Source: CAYSHJ01 sp964589725 (lineage in GTDB: Bacteria; Planctomycetota; Planctomycetia; Planctomycetales; Planctomycetaceae). Taken from it: DNA of 20,801 nt. Where the stretch lies: the NCBI GenBank assembly GCA_964589725.1, contig CAZPUJ010000237.1, positions 1 through 20,801 on the forward strand, written 5' to 3'. Every line of letters begins with the position of its first letter. Position 1 is the first letter of the stretch. Made by a program: the position numbers and the translations under genes. The notes beneath the pieces are model-generated. The model made no database searches, was not told the DNA's origin, and worked only from the letters and a program-made list of their open reading frames with translations. Positions 6,774-16,100 of this stretch are shown one piece after another.

Positions 6774-7552
6774 GTGTGCTGGACCGATTTCGTCTCGAAG
6801 GCCAGCGGCTGTTCATCACGGGAGGCAGTCGCGGTCTCGGTCGCGAGATGGCGCTGGCGATCGCGGACGCGGGTGCTGATGTCGTGCTCGTCGGTCGCGA
6901 TCTCGACAGTTTAGAGAAGACGGCGGCCGACGTCGGCAATCTGGGTCGGACGGCCAACATCTTGGTGGCGGATGTCGGCATGCCGGCGGAGTGTGAACGA
7001 ATCTGTCAGCAAGCCATCGAGCAGTTTGGGCCGATCGACATCTTGATCAACAATGTCGGCGGTCGACGAATCAACGTACCAGTCGAGGACCAGTCGCTTG
7101 ATCAGTGGCGGCAGATTCTCGACCTCAACCTGACGAGCACGTTTCTATGCACAAAGCTCATCGGCGGCGCGATGGTGCGGCGCGGCAGCGGCGTTCGAGT
7201 CATCAACGTCGCTTCGATCTCGGGCATGGTCGCCAATCGAGGCATCGGCGGACGAAGCTATGAAACCTCGAAAGCCGCCGTGATCCAGTTCACGCGCGCT
7301 GTCGCGACCGATTGGGCTCCGCACAAGATCACCGTCAATGCAATCTGCCCCGGCGGCTTCATGACGGAACCGAACATCCGCTGGGCGGCTCAGAATCCGC
7401 TAATCATTGACGCGTTCAAGCAGCAGATACCGACCGGCGACTTCGGCCAGCCGGAAGATCTCGGCCCGCTCGCCGTGTATCTCGCCAGCGACGCCGCGCG
7501 GTACGTCACCGGCGCGGCCATCGTGATCGACGGAGGATACACGCTATGGTGA
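6770..7552 (+). CDS. Short-chain dehydrogenase/reductase (SDR family)
   Basis: A 260-residue cytosolic NAD(P)-dependent oxidoreductase of the classical SDR type. The cofactor loop TGGSRGLG is at residues 17-24, the NNVGG structural motif at 93-97, a catalytic serine at S148 or S150 (INVASIS), and the YxxxK pair at Y163 and K167. The C-terminus DGGYTLW is typical. R42 after the second strand (VGRD) favours NADP(H). It resembles 3-oxoacyl-ACP reductase and gluconate 5-dehydrogenase relatives; the substrate cannot be told. The ATG overlaps the rsmD stop by 4 bases. A short GGGAC-GAAA-GTCCC hairpin lies 15 bases after the stop. Confidence 0.88.
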   Translation: MSVLDRFRLEGQRLFITGGSRGLGREMALAIADAGADVVLVGRDLDSLEKTAADVGNLGRTANILVADVGMPAECERICQQAIEQFGPIDILINNVGGRRINVPVEDQSLDQWRQILDLNLTSTFLCTKLIGGAMVRRGSGVRVINVASISGMVANRGIGGRSYETSKAAVIQFTRAVATDWAPHKITVNAICPGGFMTEPNIRWAAQNPLIIDAFKQQIPTGDFGQPEDLGPLAVYLASDAARYVTGAAIVIDGGYTLW

Positions 7553-7566
7553 GGACCAGTCTTCGC

Positions 7567-7580
7567 GGGACGAAAGTCCC
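7567..7580 (+). terminator. Short hairpin after the SDR gene, possible weak terminator
   Basis: GGGAC and GTCCC pair around a GAAA tetraloop, followed by a T-containing but not T-run tail. The stem is only 5 bp, so termination is doubtful; it may instead be a small dispersed palindrome. Confidence 0.25.
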
Positions 7581-7706
7581 TTCGATTGGCTTTCGCACAC
7601 GGATGTCAGAAAGACAGACGGATGCTTGCCTGATCGGTGTGCCTTACTAACATCTGTGTGCGTCAACCATGTCTTCTGTTCTTCTTCTGAGGATTGGAAT
7701 CAAATC

Positions 7707-8645
7707 GTGCGAGCAGAATATCGGCGAGCGACTTTGGCGTTCTTATCCGTCGTCGTGCTCATCGGCCTGTCCGGCTGGGCGGTGGGATGGTTTAAGTCCA
7801 AGGAAACGACTGTCACCGAGGTCGCGCCGGGCGTGTTCGTGCGCAAGATGGAATGGGAGCCAAAGTTCCTCGGCAGCAATCAGGGCTGGGTGATTTTCAA
7901 GGACTTTGTCCTGGTTATTGAAGCCAGCTTTCCGAATCAGGCGGAAGAGGTCATCAAAGAGATTCGCAAGACGACCAACAAGCCGATTCGGTACGTCTTC
8001 GACACGCACTATCACGGCGACCACGCGGACGGAAACCCGATCTTCGCGAGGTTGGGCGCTACGGCGGTCGCGGCGGAGAACAGCAAGGAACTGTTTGAAA
8101 CAAAAGGACGCGCCGGTTTCGAGAACTCTCAAAAGGAGAAGCCGCAGGAGTACGGATCGCTCGACTTTTCACCCGCATCGCTGTACTTCCCGACGAAGCT
8201 GGTCATCGACGACGGCTCGCAGCGAGTCGAGCTATTGCATTTCGGCCACGCGCACACAAGGGGTGACGCCGTCGCTTGGCTGCCGAAGCACGGACTGCTC
8301 TTCACCGGCGACGCCTGCGTCAACGGCCCGTTCAATTACACCGGCGATTCGAGCACCGAAAGCTGGATCGGCGTACTCACCAAGCTGCAAGAGCTGCCCA
8401 TCAAATCGATCTGTCCCGGCCACGGTGATCTCGCCGGAAAGGAACTGCTCGAGAAACAGAAACGCTACTTTGTCGAACTCCGTGAGACGATTCAACGAAT
8501 GATCGACCAAGGCAAGTCGCTCGATGACATCAAGCAACAGCTCGATCTGCCGTTCTACAAAGAATGGACCGGCGTCGACGCCAAGGCCCAGGTCGAAAAC
8601 ATCGAGTTTGTCCATGGCGAGATGACGAAACGGAAGAGCTCGTGA
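7707..8645 (+). CDS. Membrane-anchored metallo-beta-lactamase-fold hydrolase
   Basis: From a GTG start at 7707 the protein has 312 residues. It opens with a basic stretch (RAEYRR) and one hydrophobic helix (about residues 8-28), a signal anchor, so the enzyme should face the periplasm. Metal ligands are H101, H103, D105 and H106 (THYHGDH), H181 or H183 (GHAHTRGD), D202 (FTGDACVNG) and H239 (CPGHGD), the full binuclear-zinc set of the family. The family covers beta-lactamases, glyoxalase II-like and other hydrolases; the substrate is not evident. An in-frame ATG at 7626 exists, but its 27 extra residues look non-coding and the hydrophobic anchor would be displaced; GAGG lies about 17 bases before the GTG, so the start is not certain. 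No neighbour suggests a pathway. Confidence 0.82.
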   Translation: MRAEYRRATLAFLSVVVLIGLSGWAVGWFKSKETTVTEVAPGVFVRKMEWEPKFLGSNQGWVIFKDFVLVIEASFPNQAEEVIKEIRKTTNKPIRYVFDTHYHGDHADGNPIFARLGATAVAAENSKELFETKGRAGFENSQKEKPQEYGSLDFSPASLYFPTKLVIDDGSQRVELLHFGHAHTRGDAVAWLPKHGLLFTGDACVNGPFNYTGDSSTESWIGVLTKLQELPIKSICPGHGDLAGKELLEKQKRYFVELRETIQRMIDQGKSLDDIKQQLDLPFYKEWTGVDAKAQVENIEFVHGEMTKRKSS

Positions 8646-8730
8646 CTTTCACAAAACACGCTTCCAACAAGTCAGCGTAGATACCCAGTCTACTGAATTT
8701 ACTCGCCTTGCCTCGGCCGCCCTTGCCCGA

Positions 8731-8760
8731 TTGACTCGTTTTTTTGAACGGCGATATAAC
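8731..8760 (+). promoter_or_regulatory. Promoter of kdsD with homopolymer tracts
   Basis: TTGACT (8731-8736) and TATAAC (8755-8760) are spaced by 18 bases. The spacer contains T7 (8739-8745), and C8 (8760-8767) covers the end of the -10 box up to the expected start site. An AAGGA ribosome site (8813-8817) follows, 9 bases before the kdsD ATG. The leader would be about 60 bases. Confidence 0.55.
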
Positions 8761-8826
8761 CCCCCCCGCACTCACGCGAGGCGGATGAGGGTGATCGGCA
8801 AAAAGTTTCGTCAAGGATGACGGTCT

Positions 8827-9885
8827 ATGAGCAAGGCGGCGGTGTCGGTCGGCCGGGCGACGGAAGAGCGCGCTCCAGCGGGGGTGTCGTATTCGCAGTT
8901 TGAGCAACTGCGCGAGGCTCGCTCGATCATTAAACAGGAAGCGGAGACTTTGCTCGACTTGGCGCAGCGGTTGGACACCGACTTCTGCCGTGCGGTCGAG
9001 GCAATGTTGCATGTCAGCGGCCGGGTGGTCGTGATCGGCATCGGCAAGGCGGGGCTGATCGGACAAAAGATTTCGGCGACGTTCGCCTCGACCGGAACGC
9101 GGTCGCAATTTCTGCATCCGACCGAAGCGTTGCATGGCGACCTGGGTTGTTTGAGCGCGGACGATCTGCTGCTCGCGCTGTCGAACAGTGGCGAGACACA
9201 AGAGGTCTGCGACGTCGTGGCCGCGTCGCGCAGTATGCGGGTTCCCTGCGTCGCGTTCACGGCTTCGGACCAAAGCATATTGGGCCAACAAGCGGACGTG
9301 GTCGTGCGGCTGGGATCGATTCGTGAGGCAGGGCCCATGGGGCTCGCGCCCACGTGCAGCACGACGGCGATGTTGGCAATCGGCGACGCGCTGGCGCTCG
9401 TGCTCAGCCGACTGCGAGGTTTCACGCCGCGGCAATTCGCGTTATTTCATCCTGGTGGCAGCTTGGGGCGGCGTCTGCGCTCTGTTCGGGAAGTCATGCG
9501 GCAGGGTTCGCAATTGCGACTCGCGCCCGTGACCGCGACGATCCGTGAGGCCTTCACCGCGCGAAGCACTTCCGGCCGACGGACCGGGGCCGTGATGCTC
9601 GTTGACAACGAAGGCCGACTGCGCGGTTTGTTCACCGACAGCGACTTGGCTCGACTGCTCGAACAGCATCGTGACGATCAACTCGACCGGCCCATCGTCG
9701 AAGTCATGACGAAATCGCCGCTGACGATTGACGCCGATGCGTTGCTGCAACAAGCCGTCGACGTGCTCTCTATGAGGAAAATCAGCGAGTTGCCGGTCAT
9801 CAACGACGACGGTCGGCCGATCGGGCTGATCGACATCACCGACGTGATTAGCCTGATGCCGCCGACGGCCGAGGCGGAAAAGTAA
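8827..9885 (+). CDS. kdsD: D-arabinose 5-phosphate isomerase (KdsD/KpsF family)
   Basis: A 352-residue cytosolic enzyme that interconverts ribulose 5-phosphate and arabinose 5-phosphate, the first step to Kdo for lipopolysaccharide. The SIS domain (about residues 45-205) has GIGKAGLIGQK, HPTEALHGDLG and LSNSGETQEV. Residues equivalent to the E. coli KdsD catalytic set are all kept, with a constant offset of 15: K74, H103, E126 and H208 (FHPGGSLGRRL). Two CBS domains follow (about 222-282 and 291-345), as in the full-length family. An N-terminal extension of about 15 residues is not conserved. The start is supported by AAGGA 9 bases upstream. The following gene encodes an LptC/OstA-like protein, mirroring the E. 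coli kdsD-kdsC-lptC-lptA-lptB order with kdsC missing. Confidence 0.93.
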   Translation: MSKAAVSVGRATEERAPAGVSYSQFEQLREARSIIKQEAETLLDLAQRLDTDFCRAVEAMLHVSGRVVVIGIGKAGLIGQKISATFASTGTRSQFLHPTEALHGDLGCLSADDLLLALSNSGETQEVCDVVAASRSMRVPCVAFTASDQSILGQQADVVVRLGSIREAGPMGLAPTCSTTAMLAIGDALALVLSRLRGFTPRQFALFHPGGSLGRRLRSVREVMRQGSQLRLAPVTATIREAFTARSTSGRRTGAVMLVDNEGRLRGLFTDSDLARLLEQHRDDQLDRPIVEVMTKSPLTIDADALLQQAVDVLSMRKISELPVINDDGRPIGLIDITDVISLMPPTAEAEK

Positions 9886-9891
9886 TCGGTT

Positions 9892-9930
9892 TGCGGATTC
9901 GAAACGCTTTTGATCAATCCGCAATCCGCA
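9892..9930. repeat. AATCCGCA tandem with an inverted copy
   Basis: Two overlapping copies of AATCCGCA (9916-9923 and 9923-9930) follow one inverted copy, TGCGGATT (9892-9899). The inverted pair can form an 8-bp stem with a 16-base loop right after the kdsD stop. It may act as a weak attenuator or be a dispersed palindromic repeat. Confidence 0.4.
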
Positions 9931-9949
9931 ATCTCCAGTGGAGCGACCA

Positions 9950-12900
9950 GTGTTTCGCCGCGTGTTCGTCACGCTGACTGTCACGACTGCTTTGAGTGGG
10001 CTGTACGTGCTCTACTCGATCGTGCTGACACCACGACTGGTGCCGGGGAGGTTGGCGGAAATTCAGCGGCCGAGTGTCGAGCCTAACGAACCCCCATCCT
10101 TGCCGCCGCCGGGCAACATGGAAGACGCGGAACGCTTCCTGCCGGAGGCTCCCTGGGCCGCGCGGGCGAAATTTCAGATTCGGCTGGCTAAAGGCTTGCT
10201 GTATTCGGAGAGTTGGCGGCCGATTAATGAAGCGCAGGACATCTTCGAATTCAGTCCGTTCGCGATGATTTGGTTTGACGCTCCGAACGCCGAACATGAC
10301 AACGGCGATGACGCCGCGACTCGCCAGCGACCCCTGACGCTAGTCGCCGATAAGGGACTGATTCGATTCTCGTCGAAGTTCGAGCCAACCAGTCAGAAGA
10401 TTGGCCGCGTCATCGACGGTGCGTTGGTGGGAAAAGTCAGCGCGACCGGACCGGACGGGATGTCGCTCAAGGGACAAGACCTGTTCTTTTCCGAGCAGAA
10501 GATGAAACTCTACTCCGACGAACCGGTTGAGTTCACGTACCAACAGCATCGAGGCAACGCCGATCACGGCTTGCAGGTCGAACTGCTGCCTTCGAACGAA
10601 CCGTCACGTCCCGATGAAAACATCTCGATTGGCGGCTTCCGGCGAGTGCTACTTCGCGGAAACGTCAAAATGATCCTCTCGACGAACGACGGCCCCATGC
10701 ACGTCGCCTGCGAGGAAGGATTTGACTTCAATGACGAATCGCGGACAGCGTCGTTCAAGATCAACGTGGCCGTGACACGACCTGATGAAGCCGATTCGCT
10801 GAGCTGTCAGTATCTCGATTTGTTTCTCAAAGACGAAGCGGCTGTGACCGACGCGAAACAGCGAATGTCTCGCGGCGATGCCCCAGGGGTCGTACCGATC
10901 GTAAACAGCAACGTCGGTTCGAACGGCGAAATCGGTCGTCGGAACGCGGATAACGTCGCCAAAAACACGCCGAACATTCCCGCCACCGGTTTTGGTCGGC
11001 TGGCCTTACGAAAGCTCCGTGCTACCGGACCCCGAGTGGAACTCGAATCGAAGCGCAACGGAATGACTGCATCGATGACCAGCTTGGTTCATGACGTTGC
11101 ATCGCGCACGACCGTGTTGAAGGATTCGAAGGCGGTCATCGTGCGGCAGCAAGGTCAAGGGAACGAACTGCGTTGCCCGGAGATCACGTTGGTTCAAGAC
11201 GAACAAGGACAGATCGAGTCGGCGCACGGTTACGGGCCCGGTTGGCTGCGACGTCGTGGACCTGGCGCGAAGGAAGTCGACTTTGCGGCACAATGGCGTT
11301 CAGAGTTTCAATTGCAGCCTGATCCGAACAGCGAGTTGGAAATGCTCACGCTGCTCGGGCAGGTGGATGTGCGGCAACCGACGAAAGACTTCCGTTTGTC
11401 GGCCGAACAGATTCGATTTTGGTTTGATCGCCCCGCTGGGGGGAAAGAAGGCAAGTTGAAAAGAGTGGAAGAAAACAAGGTTTCCGCCAACGATGCGCCG
11501 TCGAGTTGGGTGCCGGAATCGGCGGCGCGACGACTTCAGCCACGGCAGTTGCAGGCTCAGGACAACGTCAAGTTCGTCAGTCCGCAGTTGACGGGAGAAA
11601 GCCCGCGGCTGATCGTCTTCTTTGAAGAAAGTTTGCCGAGGCCATCACAACTGGCGGACGATTCGGAATCGCAACGCCGCGTGCGTCCGGTGAGCGGCCG
11701 CTCGACGACACGTGACGCCGAAGAGAACGCCAATAAACGCGATCTACGTGACAAGACCAAGTCCTTGTCGTCGAACGAACCACCTGACGAGCCACTGCAA
11801 CTCACGGCCGAGCTGATCAAAGCCAAAGTCAAACTCGCGTCTCAGAGCGACGACAACGTCGCGGGGGAGTTGTCCGAAGTTTGGACCGAAGGCAACGTCG
11901 ACGTTCAGCAAGCTCGCGGTCACGGCGAAGAGCCAATGCATCTGACCGGTCAGCGGCTGCATCTGCGAAACAGTGGCGGCGACGGGCAAGTCTTGCACGT
12001 CTTCGGTCAGCCGGCGGTTATTCGAGATCGCGGCTTTGACATCGAAGGAAACGAAGTCTTCTTCGATCGACGCAAGAACGTCACCTGGATCGACGGTGCG
12101 GGGGCGTTGCGGCTGCCGGTGAAGAACGACCTCGATGGCCGCAAGCTCGGCAGCCCGTCGCTGCTGACGGTCTTGTGGAAAGAAAAAATGATCTTCGACG
12201 GTCAGACCGCAACGTTCATCAACGACGTGAAAGCCGCTCTCAACGACAGCCGTTTGCAGTGCGCGGAAATGGATGTCGTGCTGACCGAGCGATTCTCGTT
12301 CGGCGGCGATCGTCGCAACGCTCCGCACGCGGAAGTCCGGAAAGTGATCTGTAAGGATGGAGTTGAGATCGATCATTCGCTGTATGTCGACAAGGAACTG
12401 ACTGAAATCCGTCGAGGGCATTTCGCCACGCTGACGCTCGATCAAGTGACCGGCGCGACGGAAGCGATTGGTCCCGGTCACGTGGCCTTGTGGCGCCCCG
12501 GCCGCGGAAAGCGAGCGGCTCTCGCGCCGCGAGCGGTGGCGCAGGCGAATCGGCCGCTCGAATCCGAGATCTCCAATTGGGAATTCACGCGTGTGACATT
12601 CTTCGGCAAGACGACCGGCAACATGCGCGATCGACAGACTTCGTTTCACGACCGTGTCAGCATCGTCTATGGCCCAGTCGCGCATCCGCTCGACACGATC
12701 GATCCGGACTACCTGCCCAATGACGGTGGCGAAATGCAGTGTGACAAACTGCAGATCCTGCAACAACAAGTGGCCGCCACGAACAAGAGCTACATCGAAC
12801 TCCGCGCCGAAGGCAACGCTAAGCTCGAAGGCCGCACGTTTAACGCCCGAGCCGACGCGATCAGTTTCGACGAGTCGAAGGAACTCTACACGCTCCGCTC

Positions 12901-13045
12901 GACCGGCAGCCGCCAAGTGACGATCTGGCGTCAAACGCAACACGGTGGCGACTACGACGAAGCCTCGGCTAAGAGCATGCGCTTCATCCCGTCGCGGAAC
13001 TACCTCGTCTCCGACCGGACGACAGGCATTCGCGGCTCGAATTGA
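9950..13045 (+). CDS. Giant LptC/OstA-like envelope protein, probable LPS-transport component
   Basis: About 1031 residues. An N-terminal hydrophobic helix after MFRRVFVT (about residues 5-27) anchors a very large periplasmic part, as in LptC. The rest is beta-rich with recurring OstA-type phrases such as RKLRATGPRVELESK, RCPEITLVQDEQGQIESAHGYG, LTLLGQVDVRQPTKDFRLSAEQIRFWFD, MHLTGQRLHLRNSGG, FDIEGNEVFFDRR and VRKVICKDGVEID. These resemble repeated LptA/LptC jellyroll units, but at about 190 residues each those proteins are far smaller. The middle (about 540-620) is charged and likely linker. It lies 64 bases after kdsD, which fits lipopolysaccharide export. Start choice: both GTG at 9938 and GTG at 9950 are in frame; GGAG lies 6 bases before 9950, so that one is used. 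LptB, F or G are not in the window. The family call is by pattern only. Confidence 0.7.
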   Translation: MFRRVFVTLTVTTALSGLYVLYSIVLTPRLVPGRLAEIQRPSVEPNEPPSLPPPGNMEDAERFLPEAPWAARAKFQIRLAKGLLYSESWRPINEAQDIFEFSPFAMIWFDAPNAEHDNGDDAATRQRPLTLVADKGLIRFSSKFEPTSQKIGRVIDGALVGKVSATGPDGMSLKGQDLFFSEQKMKLYSDEPVEFTYQQHRGNADHGLQVELLPSNEPSRPDENISIGGFRRVLLRGNVKMILSTNDGPMHVACEEGFDFNDESRTASFKINVAVTRPDEADSLSCQYLDLFLKDEAAVTDAKQRMSRGDAPGVVPIVNSNVGSNGEIGRRNADNVAKNTPNIPATGFGRLALRKLRATGPRVELESKRNGMTASMTSLVHDVASRTTVLKDSKAVIVRQQGQGNELRCPEITLVQDEQGQIESAHGYGPGWLRRRGPGAKEVDFAAQWRSEFQLQPDPNSELEMLTLLGQVDVRQPTKDFRLSAEQIRFWFDRPAGGKEGKLKRVEENKVSANDAPSSWVPESAARRLQPRQLQAQDNVKFVSPQLTGESPRLIVFFEESLPRPSQLADDSESQRRVRPVSGRSTTRDAEENANKRDLRDKTKSLSSNEPPDEPLQLTAELIKAKVKLASQSDDNVAGELSEVWTEGNVDVQQARGHGEEPMHLTGQRLHLRNSGGDGQVLHVFGQPAVIRDRGFDIEGNEVFFDRRKNVTWIDGAGALRLPVKNDLDGRKLGSPSLLTVLWKEKMIFDGQTATFINDVKAALNDSRLQCAEMDVVLTERFSFGGDRRNAPHAEVRKVICKDGVEIDHSLYVDKELTEIRRGHFATLTLDQVTGATEAIGPGHVALWRPGRGKRAALAPRAVAQANRPLESEISNWEFTRVTFFGKTTGNMRDRQTSFHDRVSIVYGPVAHPLDTIDPDYLPNDGGEMQCDKLQILQQQVAATNKSYIELRAEGNAKLEGRTFNARADAISFDESKELYTLRSTGSRQVTIWRQTQHGGDYDEASAKSMRFIPSRNYLVSDRTTGIRGSN

Positions 13046-13060
13046 ACGTTGATGAGGATC

Positions 13061-13092
13061 CCGTCCGGTGTTCGCAACTCACAACCGGACGG
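13061..13092. terminator. Hairpin between convergent genes, possible bidirectional terminator
   Basis: CCGTCCGGT (13061-13069) pairs perfectly with ACCGGACGG (13084-13092) around a 14-base loop. It lies 15 bases after the OstA-like gene stop and about 40 bases past the RTX stop on the other strand. Neither side has a T-run, so intrinsic termination is uncertain. Confidence 0.45.
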
Positions 13093-13133
13093 AGCCTGTG
13101 GCTGATAAACTTGCGGCCGTCTTGGATCAGGAT

Positions 13134-16100
13134 CTACGCCTCCAGCGCCGATAACACGGCGGCCGAAAACGTGAACGCTTCGTTGATGATTGCCGTGGCA
13201 TCGGTCAGAGTGTCGTTGCCTTCGTTGCCGGCCAGCAAGTCGGTGCCGCCTTGCCCATTGATGGTGTCATCGCCGTCTCCTCCGAGACATGTGTCGGCGT
13301 CGGCACCGCCCAGCAGGATGTCGTTGCCGTCGCCGCCCAAGATCGAGTCTTTTCCTGCTCCGCCGTTGATCGTGTCGTTGCCGTGGCCACCGTTGAGGCC
13401 ATCATTGCCCAGGCTGCCGATCAGCGAATCGTCGCCGTCGCCACCGACCAGAGTGTCGAGTCCATCGCCGCCATCGAGTGTGTCGTGGCCGTCGCCGCCT
13501 CGGAGCAGGTCGTCGCCGAGATCGGCGGTCAGCACGTCGTTCTCGGTGCCACCTTCGAGCGTATCAGCGCCGTCACCGCCGGTGAGCATGTCTTGACCGG
13601 AGTTCCCTTGCAGCAAATCGTTGCCGGCCTCGCCGGCGATGGTGTCCGCGCCGGCGTCACCGGCGACGTTGTCGCCTCCATCGCCGCCTTCCAGCATGTC
13701 GCTGCCGGTCCCGCCGCTGATAGAGTCGTTGCCGGTGCCTCCGCGCAAGGTGTCGTCGCCATCCTCGCCAGACATCGAGTCGTCACCCTCGTTGCCGTTT
13801 ATGCGGTCGAGACCGACTCCGCCGAACAGCGTGTCGTTGCCCGCTCCACCTCCCAGAACGTCGTCGCCGTCGCCGCCATCGAGCGTATCGTCGCTGGTGC
13901 TTCCGATCAGCGAATCGTTGCCGGCCTCGCCGCTCAGTCGCAGCCGCACGTTGCCCATCGCCACTCCGGCCGCACTCAGCGTGTCGTCTCCCGTGCCGCC
14001 GTTGATCGCGAGTGACGTGGCGGCCACGCCATTCAATGCTGCCACCGTAATCGTGTCATTGCCGCCGTTCCCGTTGATCACGACATTGTTAATAGTAGAT
14101 GCCACGACGAATGTCGTGCCTGTCTCCGTGATCGTCAGGCGATCGGTGAGGTCTTTTCCGACGACATACGTGTTCATCGCGACTGAGCCGTTGACCACGA
14201 GCGTGTCATACCCGGTCGAACTACTGGCCGTGTCCTGTCCACCGCTCGCACCGTCCCACACGATCTGATCATCGCCGCTGCCGCTCTCGATCACGTCCGG
14301 CCCACCTTGGCCGATGAGCGAGTCGTTGCCGGTACCGCCGTTGAGCGTGTCCGCTCCGGCGCCGCCGAAGATCGAATCGTTACCGCCTCCGCCGTCGATC
14401 GAATCGGCTCCGGCCCCGCCGTTGATGAGATCGTTGCTGTCACCGGCCAAGATCGCGTCAATGCCATCGCCGCCAATGAGCGTATCCTCCTGCGGCCCGT
14501 TGTTCGGAGCAGGCGGTGGTGGCGCGGGCGGTGGCGGCGGTGGCACTTGCCCGACCGTTCCGATGACTGCTTGGACGATGGCGTTCGCGAGTGCGTCTCC
14601 CGAGTCAGGATCGATGACGAAGTACAAGGGCTCGCCGGGATTGATCGGGTCGCTGGGAATCTGGCTATCGAGCGCACTGGTCGAGTTGTTGGCGCTGCCC
14701 GTCAGCAACGCCAGTGATTCCAGCGGGCTGCGTGGCTGCGTCGCCGGGTCGGTCGGATCGAAACCAAAGCCACCCAAGCCACCCAGGCCGACGATACGGA
14801 CTCCCAGACTAATCAATTCATCGATCGTGGGTTGGATTTGAGCTCCATTGGCCGGGACGGCTTGCGTGCTGCCGCCGACTTGGATCGATTGCGCGGGCAC
14901 AGTCGATCCGGAACCGCTGTAGGTTGTCAGACCACCGTCGTCACGGAATCGCGTTGCGGCGTCTTCGGCCACGAATACGATTCTCAAGGTGCCCGGACGG
15001 AAGCCCACGCCACCCAGCGTGCCGCTCGCGGGCAGGATCGGACCATTGGGATCGCTCGTCAGATCTTGAGCTGTGGGATCAAAGGCTGGCACATCACCTG
15101 AGGCGGAGATCGTGGTTTGCTGTTGGAACAGCGTTCCCACGCTGGTGTCGGTCGTTGTGCCATTCCCGTTCCCATCAAATCCCACTCCGGTCGCCAATTG
15201 GTGTAACGCTTCGATCATGACCGCACGGCCGTCTCCGACGCCTGGGTTTCCACGAGCCAAGGCCGCATCGAGCGCGGCGTTAAACTGCGGTGTGTCGGTG
15301 GTGATGATTGGCTGATTGAGAATCAAGGGACGCCCAATCTGCGCCCGGCCGTTGTGATACCCTTCAAAGCGACCGATTCCAAATCCCAAGCTGACTCCTG
15401 GCAGCGCGGCGATCAACGTTGAGACGACTGTGGGAAACTCCGCTTGCAATGAGGGAAAGACCCGGCCGAAACTCGCCCGGTCATCCGACAATAAAAACAC
15501 ATCGACCGGCGGAACGGTGGGCGTCGGATCGTTGTCCACAATCCGGCCGTCGCCGGTGTTGTCGAACACGATGCTTGACGCCGCCGGCACGGCGATCGTC
15601 AAGAGCACGTTCTCCTCGACCGATTCGTCGTCCGTGTCGTTTAGGACCGTCACCGAAACCGTCGCGCTCGTTTGCCCCGGTGCGAAGACGATGCTGCCGG
15701 ACGTATCGAGGTAATCCAGGCCAGCAATCGCCGTTCCCGTCTGCGTTGTCGTGTCAAACGTCACCGTCAATGACGTCAGCAGAGGAATGGACAACGAGAT
15801 GACGAAATTGAGAGTCGTGGTCCCCGTGTCCCCTTCATCAACGCGCGCGTCGGACACCGAGACCGTGATCGCTCGCGAATCGAGCACATCGTTTCCCACT
15901 CCGCCGTCGAGCGAATCGGGGCCGCCGCGGCTGATGACCGTGTCGTTGCCGCCTTGGCCTTGCATTGTGTCTCGCCCGGTGCCGCTGTTGCCCTGGTCCG
16001 CAAAATCGTCGTTCAAGAAATCGTTCCCAGCGCCGCCGAAGATGTTGTCGTTGCCGGCACCTCCTTCGAGCATGTCGTTGTCCGCTTGCCCATTCACGAG

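Noticed and set aside
7626..7706. ATG at 7626 as the hydrolase start
   Set aside because: The 27 added residues look non-coding and would place a Cys-rich leader ahead of a natural signal anchor; the GTG at 7707 is favoured, though not certain.
8530..9435. Minus-strand frames opposite the hydrolase end and kdsD
   Set aside because: They are antisense to the SIS domain with its intact catalytic residues, and have no domain of their own.
11744..12943. 399-codon minus-strand frame inside the OstA-like gene
   Set aside because: It is antisense to a continuous 1031-residue frame with a membrane anchor and OstA-like repeats; its own translation has no recognisable domain.
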